Assembly: GCF_025961575.1 (NCBI RefSeq) | Contig: NZ_JAOQNX010000020.1 | Coordinates: 1 to 64,000, forward strand | Origin: Rhodoblastus acidophilus | GTDB taxonomy: Bacteria > Pseudomonadota > Alphaproteobacteria > Rhizobiales > Beijerinckiaceae | Direction of reading: 5' to 3' | Length of the DNA: 64,000 nt | Shown: in pieces, positions 8,275 through 18,560 of the stretch | Numbering within the stretch: the stretch's first letter is position 1 | Layout of the letters: every line of letters starts with the position of its first letter | Translations under genes and position numbers: made by a program | The notes under the pieces: model-generated | Told to the model about the DNA's origin: nothing | The model's input: only the letters and a program-made list of their open reading frames with translations | The model's database searches: none

Positions 8275-9972
8275 GTGACGTTCTGGCGCAATCTCGGCAT
8301 AGGCAGGAAAATCATCGCCGCGCTCACCGCGCTCGTGGTGATCTCGGCCGCCATCGGCGGCCTCGCCCTGACGCAGATGTCGGCGATCAACGACAAGGCC
8401 GCGGATATCCGCGAGAACTGGCTCCCCTCCCTGAATGCGGCCTCCAAGCTCCAATTCACGCTTGCGCGCATGGGACGCGCCGAAACGGGCTTGATGCTCG
8501 CCTTGCACGCGCATCGCGACCCCACCCAGATCGCCGCGGAATACAGAACGAGCCTCGACAATGTCGAAAAGGCTTACAACGCCTACAAGCCGCTGATCAC
8601 GGCGAACACGGAGGAGGCCGCGCAGATGGCGGCCTTCGCCGAAGCCTGGCCCGCATACCGGAAGCTCACGGAAGACATCGCGGATCGCGCGCTCAAGGGC
8701 GACCTCGAAGGCGCCGTGGTCGATTCCTTGACGGTGAGCACGCCCAAACGCATGGCCATGCAGGCGTTCCTGACCAAGAGCGCCGATTTCAACGAGGCGG
8801 AAGGCCAGAAGGCCGCGGCCGCCGGCGCCTCCATCTATGAAAGGGCGCGCGTCGTGATGCTGGCGGCGCTGGCGCTCGCCGCGGTGATCGGTGTTTTGGC
8901 CGCTGTCGCCCTGGTCGCCGGCGTGGTGCGGCCGCTGGACGCCACCACCCAGGCGGTGGAAGAGCTCGCCGCCGGCAAACTCGATGTCGCAATCGTCGAT
9001 GACGGCCGCAAGGACGAGGTCGGCGCCCTCGTCCGCGCGCTCGCCGTGTTCAAGGCCAATATGGCGCAAGCCCGCACGCTCGAACGGGAAGCTTCGGAAA
9101 GCCGCGCTCGCGCCCGCGAGGAGCGCCGCGCCGATGCGCTGAAGATGGCCGAGGAGTTCGATCGGAGCGTCAACGGCATTGTCGCCGAAGTGGCCAGGGC
9201 CGCCGCCGAGTTCCAGGCGACGGCGCGCATCCTCAGCGATTCCGCGGTGGCGACCGCGAGCCAGGCCGAAGCCGTCTTGGCGGCGTCGGAAAGCTCGTCC
9301 GCCAATATCGGCTCGGTGGCCTCGGCGACCGAGGAGCTCACCTATTCGGTGCAGGAGATCAATGGGCAGGTCGACCAGTCCCGGCAGATCGCCGGCGAAT
9401 CCGCGCAACAGGCCGAAAGGACCGATGCGCAGATGCGCGAACTCGCCCAGGCCGCTGAAAAGATCGGCGGCATTGTCAGCCTGATTTCCGAAATCGCGGG
9501 ACAGACCAACATGCTCGCGCTCAACGCCACGATCGAGGCGGCGCGCGCGGGCGAAGCCGGGCGCGGATTCGCCGTGGTGGCGCAAGAGGTGAAATCGCTC
9601 GCCGAGCAGACCGCCAAGGCCACCGCCGAAATCGCCGGCCAGATCGGCGACATCCAGGCCACGGCCCAGCGCGCGGCAGGCAACATTTCCGGAATCGTGC
9701 GCACCACCGAGGAAACCAACCGGGTCGCGCAGAGCATCGCCGCGGCCGTGTCCCAGCAGGGGGAAGCGACCACAGAGATCGCCCGCAACGTCCAGGAGGC
9801 CTCGAAGGGCGCGAAGGCGGTCACCGAAAACATTGGCGGCGTTCTGAGCGCCGCACAGCAAGGCTCCGCCGCCTCGACTCAGATGCTGGCCTCGGCGCAG
9901 ACGCTGTCGCAACAGTCCGAGCGGCTACGGCGCGAGGTCGACGGCTTCCTCGCCAACGTGCGCGCCGCCTGA
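8275..9972 (+). CDS. Methyl-accepting chemotaxis protein, first of tandem pair
   Basis: This transmembrane chemoreceptor has a first membrane span at about residues 12-32, a helical periplasmic sensor (four-helix-bundle type) to about 185, a second span at about 190-215, a HAMP linker and a cytoplasmic signalling domain. The tip contains [20 protein letters not shown], the CheA/CheW contact hairpin. The GTG at 8275 is preferred over the TTG/ATG codons upstream because GGAG lies seven bases before it and the resulting 565 residues equal the length of the following paralogue. The ligand is unknown. No che genes lie in the window, so it must work with a cluster elsewhere. Confidence 0.9.
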   Translation: MTFWRNLGIGRKIIAALTALVVISAAIGGLALTQMSAINDKAADIRENWLPSLNAASKLQFTLARMGRAETGLMLALHAHRDPTQIAAEYRTSLDNVEKAYNAYKPLITANTEEAAQMAAFAEAWPAYRKLTEDIADRALKGDLEGAVVDSLTVSTPKRMAMQAFLTKSADFNEAEGQKAAAAGASIYERARVVMLAALALAAVIGVLAAVALVAGVVRPLDATTQAVEELAAGKLDVAIVDDGRKDEVGALVRALAVFKANMAQARTLEREASESRARAREERRADALKMAEEFDRSVNGIVAEVARAAAEFQATARILSDSAVATASQAEAVLAASESSSANIGSVASATEELTYSVQEINGQVDQSRQIAGESAQQAERTDAQMRELAQAAEKIGGIVSLISEIAGQTNMLALNATIEAARAGEAGRGFAVVAQEVKSLAEQTAKATAEIAGQIGDIQATAQRAAGNISGIVRTTEETNRVAQSIAAAVSQQGEATTEIARNVQEASKGAKAVTENIGGVLSAAQQGSAASTQMLASAQTLSQQSERLRREVDGFLANVRAA

Positions 9973-10070
9973 GTGTTTGTGCGCGCCATTCCATCGGCGC
10001 GCGACGCCACAAGCTCCCGACAACCTTGACGGGATAAAGGAGTGCAGACGCCCGAACGATGAGGCGAACA

Positions 10071-11768
10071 ATGCATTTCTGGCGCGATCTCAGCATTGGC
10101 AAGAAGATGATTGCGGCCCTTGCGGCCCTGACAATGGTCGTCGCCGGACTCGGCGGCGTGGCCCTGATGCAAATGGCCGAGATTAACGCAAACGCCACCG
10201 AAATCCGCGACAACTGGTTGCCGTCGGTCGGACAGGCCAGCGTTCTCCGCCATTCCCTCTCGCGGCTCGCCCGCTCCCAGACCGAAGCCCTGCTGACCCT
10301 TGCGTTCCAGGGCGACGCCGCGACCGCGCAAGCGAAATTCGGGGAGATGGTCGAGAATGTCGACAAGGCCTATGAGGCCTACAAGCCGCTGATCATTCCC
10401 AAGGGCGGCGATGAGGCGTTGATGGCCGAATTCGCCCGTGTGTGGCCGGACTTCAAGGCCCAGTCTCGCGCCATCATGCAGCGCGCGGCCTCCGGTGATG
10501 TTGAAGGCGCGTTCCATGACTATATCGGTCCCGCGACCGCACAACGGCTGCGCCTACAGGACACGCTGGAAAAGGTCGTCGCCTTCAACAAGACAGGCGG
10601 CAAGCAAGCCGCCGACGCGGGCGCCGCCACCTATTCCGCGGCGTTCTGGCACATGACCGGCGCGCTGCTCGTCGCCATGGCGATTGCGGGCGCCTCCGCG
10701 CTCGGCCTGATTGCGACCGTGGTGCGCCCGCTCGGCCGGGCTACCGAAGCTGTCGGAAATCTCGCGCGTGGAAAACTCGACATCGACCTCGCTGACGACG
10801 GTCGCGCCGATGAGGTTGGCGCGCTCACGCGCGCGCTCGCGGTGTTCAAGGGCAACATGCTGCAGACCCGGGAGCTCGAAGCGGCCGCCGCCCGCACCCA
10901 GGCGCGCGTCGAGCAGGAGCGGCGCGCCCATGCGCGCGAGCTGGCGGAAGCTTTCGATCGCAGCGTCAACGCCATTGTCGCCGAGGTCGCCCGCACCGCC
11001 GCCGAATTCCAGGGAACAGCGCGCGTCCTCAGCGATTCCGCCGTGGAGACCGCGAGCCAGGCCAAGACGGTCGCGGAGACATCGGAACATTCGGCCGCCA
11101 ATATCGGCTCGGTGGCCTCAGCCACGGAGCAACTCACCTATTCCGTGCACGAGATCAACGGCCAGATCGACCAGTCGCGGCAGATCGCCAGCCAATCCGC
11201 TGATCAGGCGGAAAAGACCGACGCGCAAATGCGCGAACTCGCCCAGGCGGCCGAAAAGATCGGCGGCATCGTCAGCCTGATTTCCGACATTGCGGGGCAG
11301 ACCAACATGCTCGCGCTCAACGCCACGATCGAAGCGGCGCGGGCGGGCGAGGCCGGTCGCGGCTTCGCCGTGGTGGCGCAGGAAGTCAAATCACTGGCCG
11401 AGCAGACCACCAAGGCCACCGCCGAAATCGCCGGGCAGATCGGCGACATCCAGGCCACCGCTCATCGCGCGGCGGAGAACATTTCCGGAATCGTCCGCAC
11501 GACCGAGGAGACCAACCGCGTCGCCTCCACCATCGCCGCCGCCGTCACCCAGCAGGGCGAGGCCACCTCGGAAATCGCGCGCAATGTGCAGCAGGCGTCA
11601 AAGGGCGCGCAGGCCGTCGCCGACAATATCAGCGGCGTGCTCTCGGCGGCGCAGAACGCTTCGGCGGCCTCGACGCAAATGCTCGCTTCGGCGCAGACCT
11701 TGGCGCAGCAGTCGGACCGCCTGCGCCGCGAAGTCGATGGTTTTCTCGCCTCGGTGCGGGCGGCTTAA
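10071..11768 (+). CDS. Methyl-accepting chemotaxis protein, second of tandem pair
   Basis: This is a close paralogue of the preceding chemoreceptor, with the same topology and length (565 residues): membrane spans near the N-terminus and around 190-215, a HAMP region, and a signalling hairpin almost identical to the first. The periplasmic parts differ much more than the cytoplasmic parts, as expected if a duplication diverged in ligand recognition. ATG 10071 is chosen because GAGG sits six bases upstream and MHFWRDL aligns with the first receptor's start. A further in-frame ATG lies 12 bases upstream. The gene ends four bases into the convergent metW. Confidence 0.9.
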   Translation: MHFWRDLSIGKKMIAALAALTMVVAGLGGVALMQMAEINANATEIRDNWLPSVGQASVLRHSLSRLARSQTEALLTLAFQGDAATAQAKFGEMVENVDKAYEAYKPLIIPKGGDEALMAEFARVWPDFKAQSRAIMQRAASGDVEGAFHDYIGPATAQRLRLQDTLEKVVAFNKTGGKQAADAGAATYSAAFWHMTGALLVAMAIAGASALGLIATVVRPLGRATEAVGNLARGKLDIDLADDGRADEVGALTRALAVFKGNMLQTRELEAAAARTQARVEQERRAHARELAEAFDRSVNAIVAEVARTAAEFQGTARVLSDSAVETASQAKTVAETSEHSAANIGSVASATEQLTYSVHEINGQIDQSRQIASQSADQAEKTDAQMRELAQAAEKIGGIVSLISDIAGQTNMLALNATIEAARAGEAGRGFAVVAQEVKSLAEQTTKATAEIAGQIGDIQATAHRAAENISGIVRTTEETNRVASTIAAAVTQQGEATSEIARNVQQASKGAQAVADNISGVLSAAQNASAASTQMLASAQTLAQQSDRLRREVDGFLASVRAA

Positions 11769-12388
11769 GGCCGCTTGCGCTCCAGCAGGAAAAGGGCCTG
11801 CTCGCCCAGCAGGTTCCACGCCCACCAGGGCGCGTCGAACCGCATCTGCGCCCCCTCCTTGTCGAGCGCCATGGCCTTGACGATGCGCGCCTCCACCAGT
11901 TCGGCCAGCGAGACGAAGTCCCGAATCGAGCAGAAGTGGATGTTCGGCGTCTCGTACCAGGCGTGGTCGAGATTGGAGGTCATGGGCATGCGCCCGCGCG
12001 CGGCGATCTGCCAGCGGATGCGCCAATGGCCGAAATTGGGGAAGGAGACAATGGCGCGCTTGCCGATGCGCAACATCTGCTCCAGCACGAGTTTCGGATT
12101 GCGCGTCGCCTGCAGCGTTTGTGACAGGATGACGTAATCAAAACCATTGGTCGGATAATCCGCCAGATCAATGTCGGCGTCGCCCTGCACCACCGACAGG
12201 CCCTTGGCGACGCAATCGTTCACCCCTTTTTGCGAAATCTCCATCCCGCGGGCGTCCACGCCCCTTGTGTCGGCCAGAAGCCGCAAGAGCTCGCCGTCGC
12301 CGCAGCCGACGTCGAGCACGCGCGCGCCGGTCTCCACCATATCGGCGACGAGCAGCAGGTCGATACGGGTCGCGGGCTTCGCATTCAT
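11765..12388 (-). CDS. metW: Methionine biosynthesis protein MetW
   Basis: The 207-residue protein has a class I SAM-dependent methyltransferase fold with the glycine-rich motif [12 protein letters not shown] near residue 21 and the post-II segment YVILSQTLQ. MetW is genetically tied to homoserine O-acyltransferase MetX, and work in several proteobacteria shows that MetX needs MetW for full activity. Its start overlaps the metX stop by four bases, so the two are translationally coupled. The C-terminus meets the convergent chemoreceptor gene. Length matches the family. Confidence 0.93.
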   Translation of the reverse strand: MNAKPATRIDLLLVADMVETGARVLDVGCGDGELLRLLADTRGVDARGMEISQKGVNDCVAKGLSVVQGDADIDLADYPTNGFDYVILSQTLQATRNPKLVLEQMLRIGKRAIVSFPNFGHWRIRWQIAARGRMPMTSNLDHAWYETPNIHFCSIRDFVSLAELVEARIVKAMALDKEGAQMRFDAPWWAWNLLGEQALFLLERKRP

Positions 12389-13548
12389 ATGTCCAGCCCT
12401 CGGGCCCGCGCCGCCCCGGCTAGAAAGCCGCGCGTCGTCGCGATGAAATCGGGCTCTTCGAGCAGAAAGGCGTCATGGCCCTTGTCTGTCTCGATCTCGA
12501 CGAAGGAGACGGAGGCTGCGGCGGCGTTGAGCGCATGGACGATCACCCGCGACTCCGACGTGGTGTAGAGCCAGTCCGAGGTGAAGGAGACCACGCAAAA
12601 CCGCGTTGGCGAATTCTTGAACGCCGTCGCAAGCGACCCGCCGTAATCCTGGGCGAGATCGAAATAGTCGCAGGCGCGCGTGACATAGAGATAGGAATTG
12701 GCGTCGAAGCGGTCGACGAAGGTCGAGCCCTGGTGGCGCAGATAGTTCTCCACCTGGAAATCGGCGTCGAAGGAAAAGGTTTTTTCGGTGCGGTTCTGCA
12801 ATTTCCGGCCGAACTTGCGCTGGAGCGCCTCTTCCGAGAGATAGGTGATGTGGGCGGCCATGCGCGCCACCGCCAAACCCTTGGCCGGACGCACGCCCTC
12901 CTCGAGATAGCGGCCGCCGCGCCAGTCGGGGTCGGCCATCACCGCTTGGCGGCCGACTTCATGAAAGGCGATGTTTTGCGCCGAATGGCGCGCCGCCGCC
13001 GCGATGATCATCACCGAAAACACTTTGTCCGGAAAGGACGCGGCCCATTGCAGCGCCTGCATCCCGCCCATCGAGCCGCCGGCGACGCAAAACAGGGTCT
13101 CGATTCCCAGGCGCTCCACCAGCATGGCCTGCGCGCGAACCATGTCGGCGATGGTCACGACGGGGAGGTCGAGCCCATAAGGCTTGCCCGTCGCCGGATT
13201 CAACGAGGCCGGCCCAGTTGTGCCCATGCAGCCGCCGAGCACGTTCGAGCAGATGATGAAATATTTTTCGGTGTCGATCGGCTTGCCGGGACCGACCAGC
13301 GCCGACCACCAGCCCGGCTTCCCCGTGACCGGATGGACGCTGGCGACATGCTGGTCTCCGGTCAGCGCGTGGCAGAGCAGGATGGCGTTCGATTTGTCGG
13401 CGTTGAGCCGTCCATAGGTTTGGTAGGCGATGCTGAACGGCGCCAGCATCACCCCGGCCGACATGGCGAGCGGCTGCGAAGCGTCGAAATGCGCGATCAG
13501 GCTTTGCGGGCGGTGGGCCTCGGCATTGCTGGTCAAGAAATCAGTCAA
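12385..13548 (-). CDS. metX: Homoserine O-acyltransferase MetX
   Basis: The 387-residue alpha/beta-hydrolase-fold enzyme acylates L-homoserine (acetyl- or succinyl-CoA donor), the first committed step of methionine synthesis. The nucleophile Ser159 lies in [12 protein letters not shown], the Asp in FTSDWLY and the His in DKGHDAFL, and the family signature [12 protein letters not shown] is present. The start is a TTG; AGGG lies nine bases upstream. The acyl donor cannot be read with certainty. I looked for a SAM-II riboswitch upstream, which many alphaproteobacterial metX genes carry, and did not recognise one in the 150-base gap to the divergent chorismate mutase gene. Confidence 0.93.
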   Translation of the reverse strand: MTDFLTSNAEAHRPQSLIAHFDASQPLAMSAGVMLAPFSIAYQTYGRLNADKSNAILLCHALTGDQHVASVHPVTGKPGWWSALVGPGKPIDTEKYFIICSNVLGGCMGTTGPASLNPATGKPYGLDLPVVTIADMVRAQAMLVERLGIETLFCVAGGSMGGMQALQWAASFPDKVFSVMIIAAAARHSAQNIAFHEVGRQAVMADPDWRGGRYLEEGVRPAKGLAVARMAAHITYLSEEALQRKFGRKLQNRTEKTFSFDADFQVENYLRHQGSTFVDRFDANSYLYVTRACDYFDLAQDYGGSLATAFKNSPTRFCVVSFTSDWLYTTSESRVIVHALNAAAASVSFVEIETDKGHDAFLLEEPDFIATTRGFLAGAARARGLDI

Positions 13549-13699
13549 ATCGTTCTGCCCTGTTCGCTTTTCCGAACGAACCGTTTTTTATATAGGATAG
13601 CGGCATGACAACGGTCAAGCGAAGCGTCGCGGGCATTTGCCAGAATGGTTTCGGCGCCTATACAGGGATTCACAGAAAGAGGATCGGGGCGTCCCTGAA

Positions 13700-14539
13700 A
13701 TGAGCGAGACCAAAGCCGAAGGCCTATCCGACCTGCGGGCGGAGATCGATCGGATCGACCGCGACATGCATGCGCTGCTGATGCAGCGCGGCGAGATCAT
13801 CGACCGGCTGATCGCGGTCAAGGCCCGGCAGGGCGGCGGCTCCGCCTTTCGGCCCGGCCGCGAGGCCGACATGATGCGCGAGATCGCCTCGCGCCATCAC
13901 GGCCGCCTGCCGCTCGACACGGTCGAGAGCATTTGGCGCGTGATCATTTCGACCTTCACTTACGTCCAGTCGAATTATTCGGTTCACGCCGACCTGTCCG
14001 GCGGCGATGCGGCCATGCGCGATTCCGCGCGCTTTCACTTCGGCTTTACGGTCCCGCTGGTCGGCCATGCGACGCCAGAGGGGGTGATCGCGGCGGTGGC
14101 GGGCTCGCAGCGGCCGGACGGCGGCGGCGATCTCGGCATGATCCGCGCCGGTTTCCACGCCGAGGACGACCGGTGGTGGGAGCGGCTCGCCGCCGCCGAC
14201 GCGCCGAAAATCATCGCGCGCCTTCCCTTTGTCGAGCGTCCCGGCCATCCCGCGGGAACGCCGGTCTTCATCATTTCCAATCCGCTCGCAGAAGCCGCCG
14301 CAACCGACGTCGCGCTGTTTTCCGCTCGGGGAACGACCGCGCCGGACGCCAGCGGCTGGCGGGCCTTGGGCTGCGAGATTCTTGGGCAGAGCGAGGGTGA
14401 CGGTTTTTCTCTGCTGCTGTCGGTCCCTGGCGACAGGACTGTTGAACGCTTGAAAAATCTTCCAGGCGGCGGGGCGCTCGAAACCATCTCGTGGATTGGC
14501 AGCCACGCGGAGCGTTTCGCGCTTTCTCCTGATCAGTAA
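13700..14539 (+). CDS. Chorismate mutase (AroQ domain) with C-terminal extension
   Basis: The N-terminal part (about residues 8-95) is an AroQ-type chorismate mutase helical domain: LRAEIDRIDRDMHALLMQR gives the active-site Arg pattern, followed by the V-K-A-R segment. It converts chorismate to prephenate for Phe/Tyr synthesis. The remaining ~180 residues form the extension commonly seen in Rhizobiales homologues, reminiscent of a periplasmic-binding or regulatory fold without a known role. The ATG at 13700 starts the conserved region; the frame is open 21 codons upstream. In relatives I recall hisC and a prephenate dehydrogenase gene directly downstream, but here the DUF2125 gene follows convergently instead. 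Confidence 0.88.
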   Translation: MSETKAEGLSDLRAEIDRIDRDMHALLMQRGEIIDRLIAVKARQGGGSAFRPGREADMMREIASRHHGRLPLDTVESIWRVIISTFTYVQSNYSVHADLSGGDAAMRDSARFHFGFTVPLVGHATPEGVIAAVAGSQRPDGGGDLGMIRAGFHAEDDRWWERLAAADAPKIIARLPFVERPGHPAGTPVFIISNPLAEAAATDVALFSARGTTAPDASGWRALGCEILGQSEGDGFSLLLSVPGDRTVERLKNLPGGGALETISWIGSHAERFALSPDQ

Positions 14540-15558
14540 AGCGGAGCCAAGGCCCCAACCCGTAAGGGTCCGACAAAAACGCCGCCCTGCGCGAGACGCA
14601 AAGTCAGCGCGATGCTGTCGTCCCCCGCCTTGGCGGATTGCGTCGGCCCGCTTCCTAAAAGCGCGCCCAGGAGCGCGCCGGCCGCGTCCGGCGCGAGCGG
14701 CAGGCCGAGGCGCGCCGCGAGCGCGCCCGCGCCACGCGCCTTGATGTTGAGCGTACCCGTCAGCCGGCGCGCGTCGTCGAGACCCAGCGCGCCATCGAAT
14801 TGGGCGCTCAGAGCGCCCCAACGCCATTCCCCCTTGTCAATGCGCGCCGTCCCTTGCGCCTGGCGCCAATCCTCAAGGGCCTGCCGCCAGTCGTCATTGG
14901 GCGGCAGCAGCGGATAAAGGTCGCCCGAGACGGCGATGGCGCTGGGCGCCGAATTCCCGAGCAGGTTTTGCAGGATCGGCGCGGTCACGCCATCCGCGCC
15001 AGCTTCGACCCGCAGCGAATCGACGCCGTCCCGCGAAGAAGGGTGGGCGGAAAAGCGCAGCGTCTGCACGTTGAACGCCGGTCCGGCTTGGAAAACCTCG
15101 GGACGCCAGTCGAGCGCGCGGCCGTTCACATTCGCCTCGGTGAGGCCCCGCGCGTCATCCCAGACAAAATCAAGGGTCGCGCCGTCGTGGCGCAGCTTGG
15201 CGAAGCCGCCATTGGCGTTTTGCAAGGCGGCGGGGCTGGAGAAGCTCAGGGTGACGTGTTCGGGCGACCACAGGTTGGCGACGCCCTTGACCTCTTCATC
15301 GACAAAGACCAGGGCGTCGGCGCCGCCCGACAAAGGCGCCTTGAGATTCTTGCAGGTCAGTTTCAAGCGGAAGGGAAAGCCGCCGATCTCGCTGGCGCCG
15401 CACAAATCCGCGAGGGACGCGCCGTTGAAAGCGGGCTGGTGCAGATAGTCGCCGAGCTTTTGCGCGCCGTACAACCAGCCGAAGCAAAAGCCGAGCGTCA
15501 GGACGGCGGCGGCGGCGAGCAGAATGCGCGACGCAAGACGTGACAGAACGGCGGCCAT
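14533..15558 (-). CDS. DUF2125 domain protein, membrane anchored
   Basis: The 341-residue protein starts with a signal-anchor (residues 8-30) and otherwise reads as an extracytoplasmic beta-rich protein of the DUF2125 family, which is restricted mainly to alphaproteobacteria and has no established function. Two cysteines near residues 49 and 69 (LCGASEIG, LTCKNLK) may form a disulphide. The 3' end overlaps the convergent chorismate mutase gene by seven bases. DUF2125 next to the aromatic amino acid genes is a recurring arrangement in this order. Confidence 0.8.
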   Translation of the reverse strand: MAAVLSRLASRILLAAAAVLTLGFCFGWLYGAQKLGDYLHQPAFNGASLADLCGASEIGGFPFRLKLTCKNLKAPLSGGADALVFVDEEVKGVANLWSPEHVTLSFSSPAALQNANGGFAKLRHDGATLDFVWDDARGLTEANVNGRALDWRPEVFQAGPAFNVQTLRFSAHPSSRDGVDSLRVEAGADGVTAPILQNLLGNSAPSAIAVSGDLYPLLPPNDDWRQALEDWRQAQGTARIDKGEWRWGALSAQFDGALGLDDARRLTGTLNIKARGAGALAARLGLPLAPDAAGALLGALLGSGPTQSAKAGDDSIALTLRLAQGGVFVGPLRVGALAPLY

Positions 15559-15626
15559 GAATCCCTCGCGACGCGATCGAACAGCGGCTCTTTTGCCAAG
15601 TTCTGCGACAAATGTCTGCCTGTTTG

Positions 15627-15995
15627 TCAGATCGCGAAAATGGGAGCCGGCCGCAGGTCGGCCGCCGCGGCGTCTCGCGCGTCCTGCGTTTCAGCAAGAA
15701 GGTGGACGTGAAAGGCGGTCGCGCCGCACCTGCGCGCGCGCCGCGCCCAAAGGGCGAAATCGTCGCCGCTGGCGTCCGGCTGGAACACGAAAGCGATCGC
15801 CGGGCCCGACAAACTCGGGCGCACGGCGGCGACCACCGCGCGTCTGCAATCGAACGCCGGTTCGTCCGTGATCGGATGGATCGAACAGATGTAACGCCGC
15901 CCGGACCGGCCATGCCACGAGCAGAACAAGTCCTCCAGCACGGTCGCGCGCAGGGAGGCGAGGGGGCGGCTGGATTGGTGAGCGGCAAGGGTCAT
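15627..15995 (-). CDS. Conserved-looking hypothetical protein, 122 residues
   Basis: A frame of 122 residues begins with ATG after GAGAACAAA. The central part alternates hydrophobic strands with polar turns (PAIAFVFQPD, ATAFHVHLLAET), which looks like a small alpha/beta protein. One Cys lies in the DLFCSWHG segment and others in RRYICSIHP and FDCRR, but there is no zinc-binding spacing I can name. GC and codon use match resident genes. It sits between the acyltransferase and DUF2125 genes on the same strand. Function unknown. Confidence 0.5.
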   Translation of the reverse strand: MTLAAHQSSRPLASLRATVLEDLFCSWHGRSGRRYICSIHPITDEPAFDCRRAVVAAVRPSLSGPAIAFVFQPDASGDDFALWARRARRCGATAFHVHLLAETQDARDAAAADLRPAPIFAI

Positions 15996-16052
15996 TTTGT
16001 TCTCATGGGCGATGCGTCACGAGAATAAAAAAAGAACAGAACGGGAATAAAG

Positions 16053-16823
16053 TCAAGCGACGTTTGCTGCTTCTCTTGGCGCGAGGTTTTTGGCGAGGTC
16101 GGGGATCTCGGCAATGGCCTCGGCGATCAGGCGGTCGCTCGCCTCTTCAATCGCGTTTTGGAGTTTGGGCAGAAACTCTGAAACCGGCAGTCCGGGCGGG
16201 ATCGCCGGCAGGAATTCAATGACGATCGTGCCGGGATAGCGCATGAACTTGCGACGCGGCCAGAACAGGCCGGAATTGAGCGCCACCGGCACGCAGGGCG
16301 CGTCCTCCGCGCCGTAGAGATGCGCGACGCCCGCCTTGTACTGCGGGGGCGCGCCGGCCGGACGTCGCGTGCCCTCCGGAAAGATGAAGATCGCGCGCCC
16401 CTCGGCGAGGGCGACGCGCGCATCGGCGACCAGCTGTTTCAGCGCGGCGGAGCGGCTCTTGCGATCGATGGCGATCTGGTCGGCGCGCAGCAGATATTGG
16501 CCAAACAGCGGCAGCCAGGTGAGCTCGCGCTTGAGAATGTAAGTGAAATCCCGCAGCTGCGTGCACAGCGCAAAGGTCTCCCAGGCCGACTGGTGCTTGG
16601 CGGCGATGATGCAGCCTTCGCGAAGCAGGTTTTCCTTGCCGCGAAACTCGACTTTTGTGCCGCAGATCTTGTCCATCAGCCAGAGCGACGACCATCCCCA
16701 GTAATGCGCCAACCGGATGATCGTCAGCCGGCCGAAAAACATGGTGGGAAGCCCGAGGATCAGCAGGACCGCCAGGTTGACGTAAAAGGCGATGTTGAAG
16801 AGGAGCGAGCGCAGGAAAAGCAT
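16053..16823 (-). CDS. plsC: 1-acyl-sn-glycerol-3-phosphate acyltransferase
   Basis: This PlsC-family enzyme transfers an acyl chain to lysophosphatidic acid to give phosphatidic acid at the inner membrane. An N-terminal hydrophobic helix (about 1-30) is followed by the acyltransferase block I KHQSAWE, a variant of NHxxxxD with Glu in place of Asp that is frequent in alphaproteobacterial members. The substrate motif FPEGTR and block IV region (VPVALNSG) follow. The start at 16823 (MLFLRSLL) is preferred, although a Met eight codons upstream is possible. It stands alone after ftsX, as in several relatives. Confidence 0.9.
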   Translation of the reverse strand: MLFLRSLLFNIAFYVNLAVLLILGLPTMFFGRLTIIRLAHYWGWSSLWLMDKICGTKVEFRGKENLLREGCIIAAKHQSAWETFALCTQLRDFTYILKRELTWLPLFGQYLLRADQIAIDRKSRSAALKQLVADARVALAEGRAIFIFPEGTRRPAGAPPQYKAGVAHLYGAEDAPCVPVALNSGLFWPRRKFMRYPGTIVIEFLPAIPPGLPVSEFLPKLQNAIEEASDRLIAEAIAEIPDLAKNLAPREAANVA

Positions 16824-16877
16824 GGCGCCTGTTGTGCCGCACCGCATGCGGATTGCAAGCGTTTTTCCTCGGATGCG

Positions 16878-17822
16878 TCAATCGAGCCGCCGCAGGCTGC
16901 GCAGCACGATGATCCGCGACATCAGCGCCGTCAGCGCCGCCACGCCGAGCGACAGCGCGGCGATCGCGGCAATGCCGTTCCAGCCGAGGGCGAAGGCGCC
17001 GAACATGGCCTCGGCCTGTTCACCGCCAGCGCTGGTGATCCAATGCCGCGACATCGCGCCCAGCGCGAGAAACAGGCTCGTCGCGGCGCAGCCGCCGACA
17101 AGTCCGCCGCGCAGGCCGAGGCGCAGGAAATGACGCTGGAATTCGGCGGCGATGAACGAATCGGCCGCGCCGACATAATGCAGCGCCTGGATGATCTCTT
17201 TCGCCCCGGCCATGGCGCCGCGCGTGGCGAAGCCGACCGCCAGCCCCATGGCGGTGAGCACCAATGCGAATACGCCGAGCGCGCTGGCGACGACCACATC
17301 CGCCATGCTGGTCAGCCGCTGCATCCAGACGGCGTGATTGTCCAGATTGGCGTTGGGCAGGGCCGCGTCCAGCGCCGAGCGCAGGCCGATTTCGTCGAGC
17401 GGCTTTGTGTCGTCCCGGCGCAGCGTGATCAGCCGGGGCACGGGCAATTGGCCGAGATCGACGCCGGCGCCGAGCCAGGGCGCGAGCAATTCCTCGGATT
17501 GCGCCTTGCTGAGCGGCCGCGCGTCGCTCAGGCCGGCGAAATTGGCGGCGACCTCGACCGCCTTGCGCGAATCCGCGTCGAGGTCCCGACCCGGGCGCGG
17601 CATGATCTGGATGGTCATTTCCACGCCCACCTGCCCGCGCCATTCGTGCGAGGCCTGCGTCAGCAGCAGGGCGAAACCGGCTGTGAGCGCCGCCAGAAAC
17701 GTCATGATGGCGATGACCACGGCCAAAGCCGCGCCGGCCACCGACGAGGCGGGCACCAAGGGGGTCGTCGCCCAGTTTTCTTCGGGAGCGGCGTCGTCGC
17801 GGCGCATCGGGAAACTCACCAT
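16878..17822 (-). CDS. ftsX: Cell division ABC permease FtsX
   Basis: The 314-residue protein has the FtsX layout: a cytoplasmic N-terminus, a first span at about 25-50, an extracytoplasmic domain of about 110 residues, and three further spans in the C-terminal FtsX permease domain. With FtsE it forms a divisome-associated complex that activates peptidoglycan hydrolases rather than transporting a substrate. It begins seven bases after the ftsE stop and is almost certainly co-transcribed with it. Confidence 0.9.
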   Translation of the reverse strand: MVSFPMRRDDAAPEENWATTPLVPASSVAGAALAVVIAIMTFLAALTAGFALLLTQASHEWRGQVGVEMTIQIMPRPGRDLDADSRKAVEVAANFAGLSDARPLSKAQSEELLAPWLGAGVDLGQLPVPRLITLRRDDTKPLDEIGLRSALDAALPNANLDNHAVWMQRLTSMADVVVASALGVFALVLTAMGLAVGFATRGAMAGAKEIIQALHYVGAADSFIAAEFQRHFLRLGLRGGLVGGCAATSLFLALGAMSRHWITSAGGEQAEAMFGAFALGWNGIAAIAALSLGVAALTALMSRIIVLRSLRRLD

Positions 17823-17829
17823 GGCCGCC

Positions 17830-18492
17830 TCAATCGTAGATGTGCAGACGGCCGTCGCCGAGAACGAGACGGCGCGCCCCGTCGAACTGGTCCATCAGGT
17901 TGAGGTCGTGGGTTGCGATCACGACCGAGGTGCCGGACTTGTGCAATTCCTGGAACAGGCGCAGCAGGCGTCGCGCCATCACCGGATCGACATTGCCGGT
18001 CGGTTCGTCGGCGAGCAGCAGTTCGGGTCGCATGATCAGGGCGCGGGCGATCGCCGCGCGCTGCTTCTCGCCGCCGGAAAGCACGGGCGGATAGGCGTGG
18101 AGCCGCTCGCCCAGTCCCACCCAGTCCATGAGCTCCAGCACCTCGGCGCGGTAGGAGGTCTCGTCCTTCCCGAGCACCCGCAGGGGCAGCGCGACGTTCT
18201 GATAAGTGGTGAGGTGGTCGAGCAGCCGAAAATCCTGGAACACCACGCCGACCTTGCGCCGCAGACGCGTGACCGCGCTCTTGTCGAGGGCGGCGGAATC
18301 CTCGCCGAACAAAGTGATGAGGCCGCGCGTTGGACGGAGCGCCAGCAGGATGAGCCGCAACAGCGTGGTCTTGCCCGCGCCGGATGGTCCCGTCAGGAAC
18401 TGAAAGGATTGTGGCGCAATGTCGAAGCTGAGGTCGCGCAGGATTTCCGCGCCCATTCCATAGCGGAGACCGACATTCTCGAACCGGACCAA
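17830..18492 (-). CDS. ftsE: Cell division ATPase FtsE
   Basis: The 220-residue ABC ATPase contains a Walker A GPSGAGKTT, Q-loop VVFQDFRLL, signature LSGGEKQR, Walker B LLLADEPTG and the H-loop ATHDL. The family and the partner ftsX directly downstream identify it as FtsE. It is divergent from the DUF3426-like gene, leaving a short shared promoter region. Length is normal for FtsE. Confidence 0.93.
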   Translation of the reverse strand: MVRFENVGLRYGMGAEILRDLSFDIAPQSFQFLTGPSGAGKTTLLRLILLALRPTRGLITLFGEDSAALDKSAVTRLRRKVGVVFQDFRLLDHLTTYQNVALPLRVLGKDETSYRAEVLELMDWVGLGERLHAYPPVLSGGEKQRAAIARALIMRPELLLADEPTGNVDPVMARRLLRLFQELHKSGTSVVIATHDLNLMDQFDGARRLVLGDGRLHIYD

Positions 18493-18560
18493 ATTACGCT
18501 CCCCGACGGCGCCGACGCGAATCAGCTCATTAACGTGCCATTAACCATAGCAGCACAGGA

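Noticed and set aside
8128-9912. 594-codon minus-strand frame opposite the first chemoreceptor
   Set aside because: Composition is antisense-like (Gly/Arg/His/Leu), and the plus-strand frame has full chemoreceptor motifs.
13549-13699. Possible SAM-II riboswitch upstream of metX
   Set aside because: Only a short GTTCG...CGAAC hairpin is visible; the conserved SAM-II pseudoknot wording was not found.
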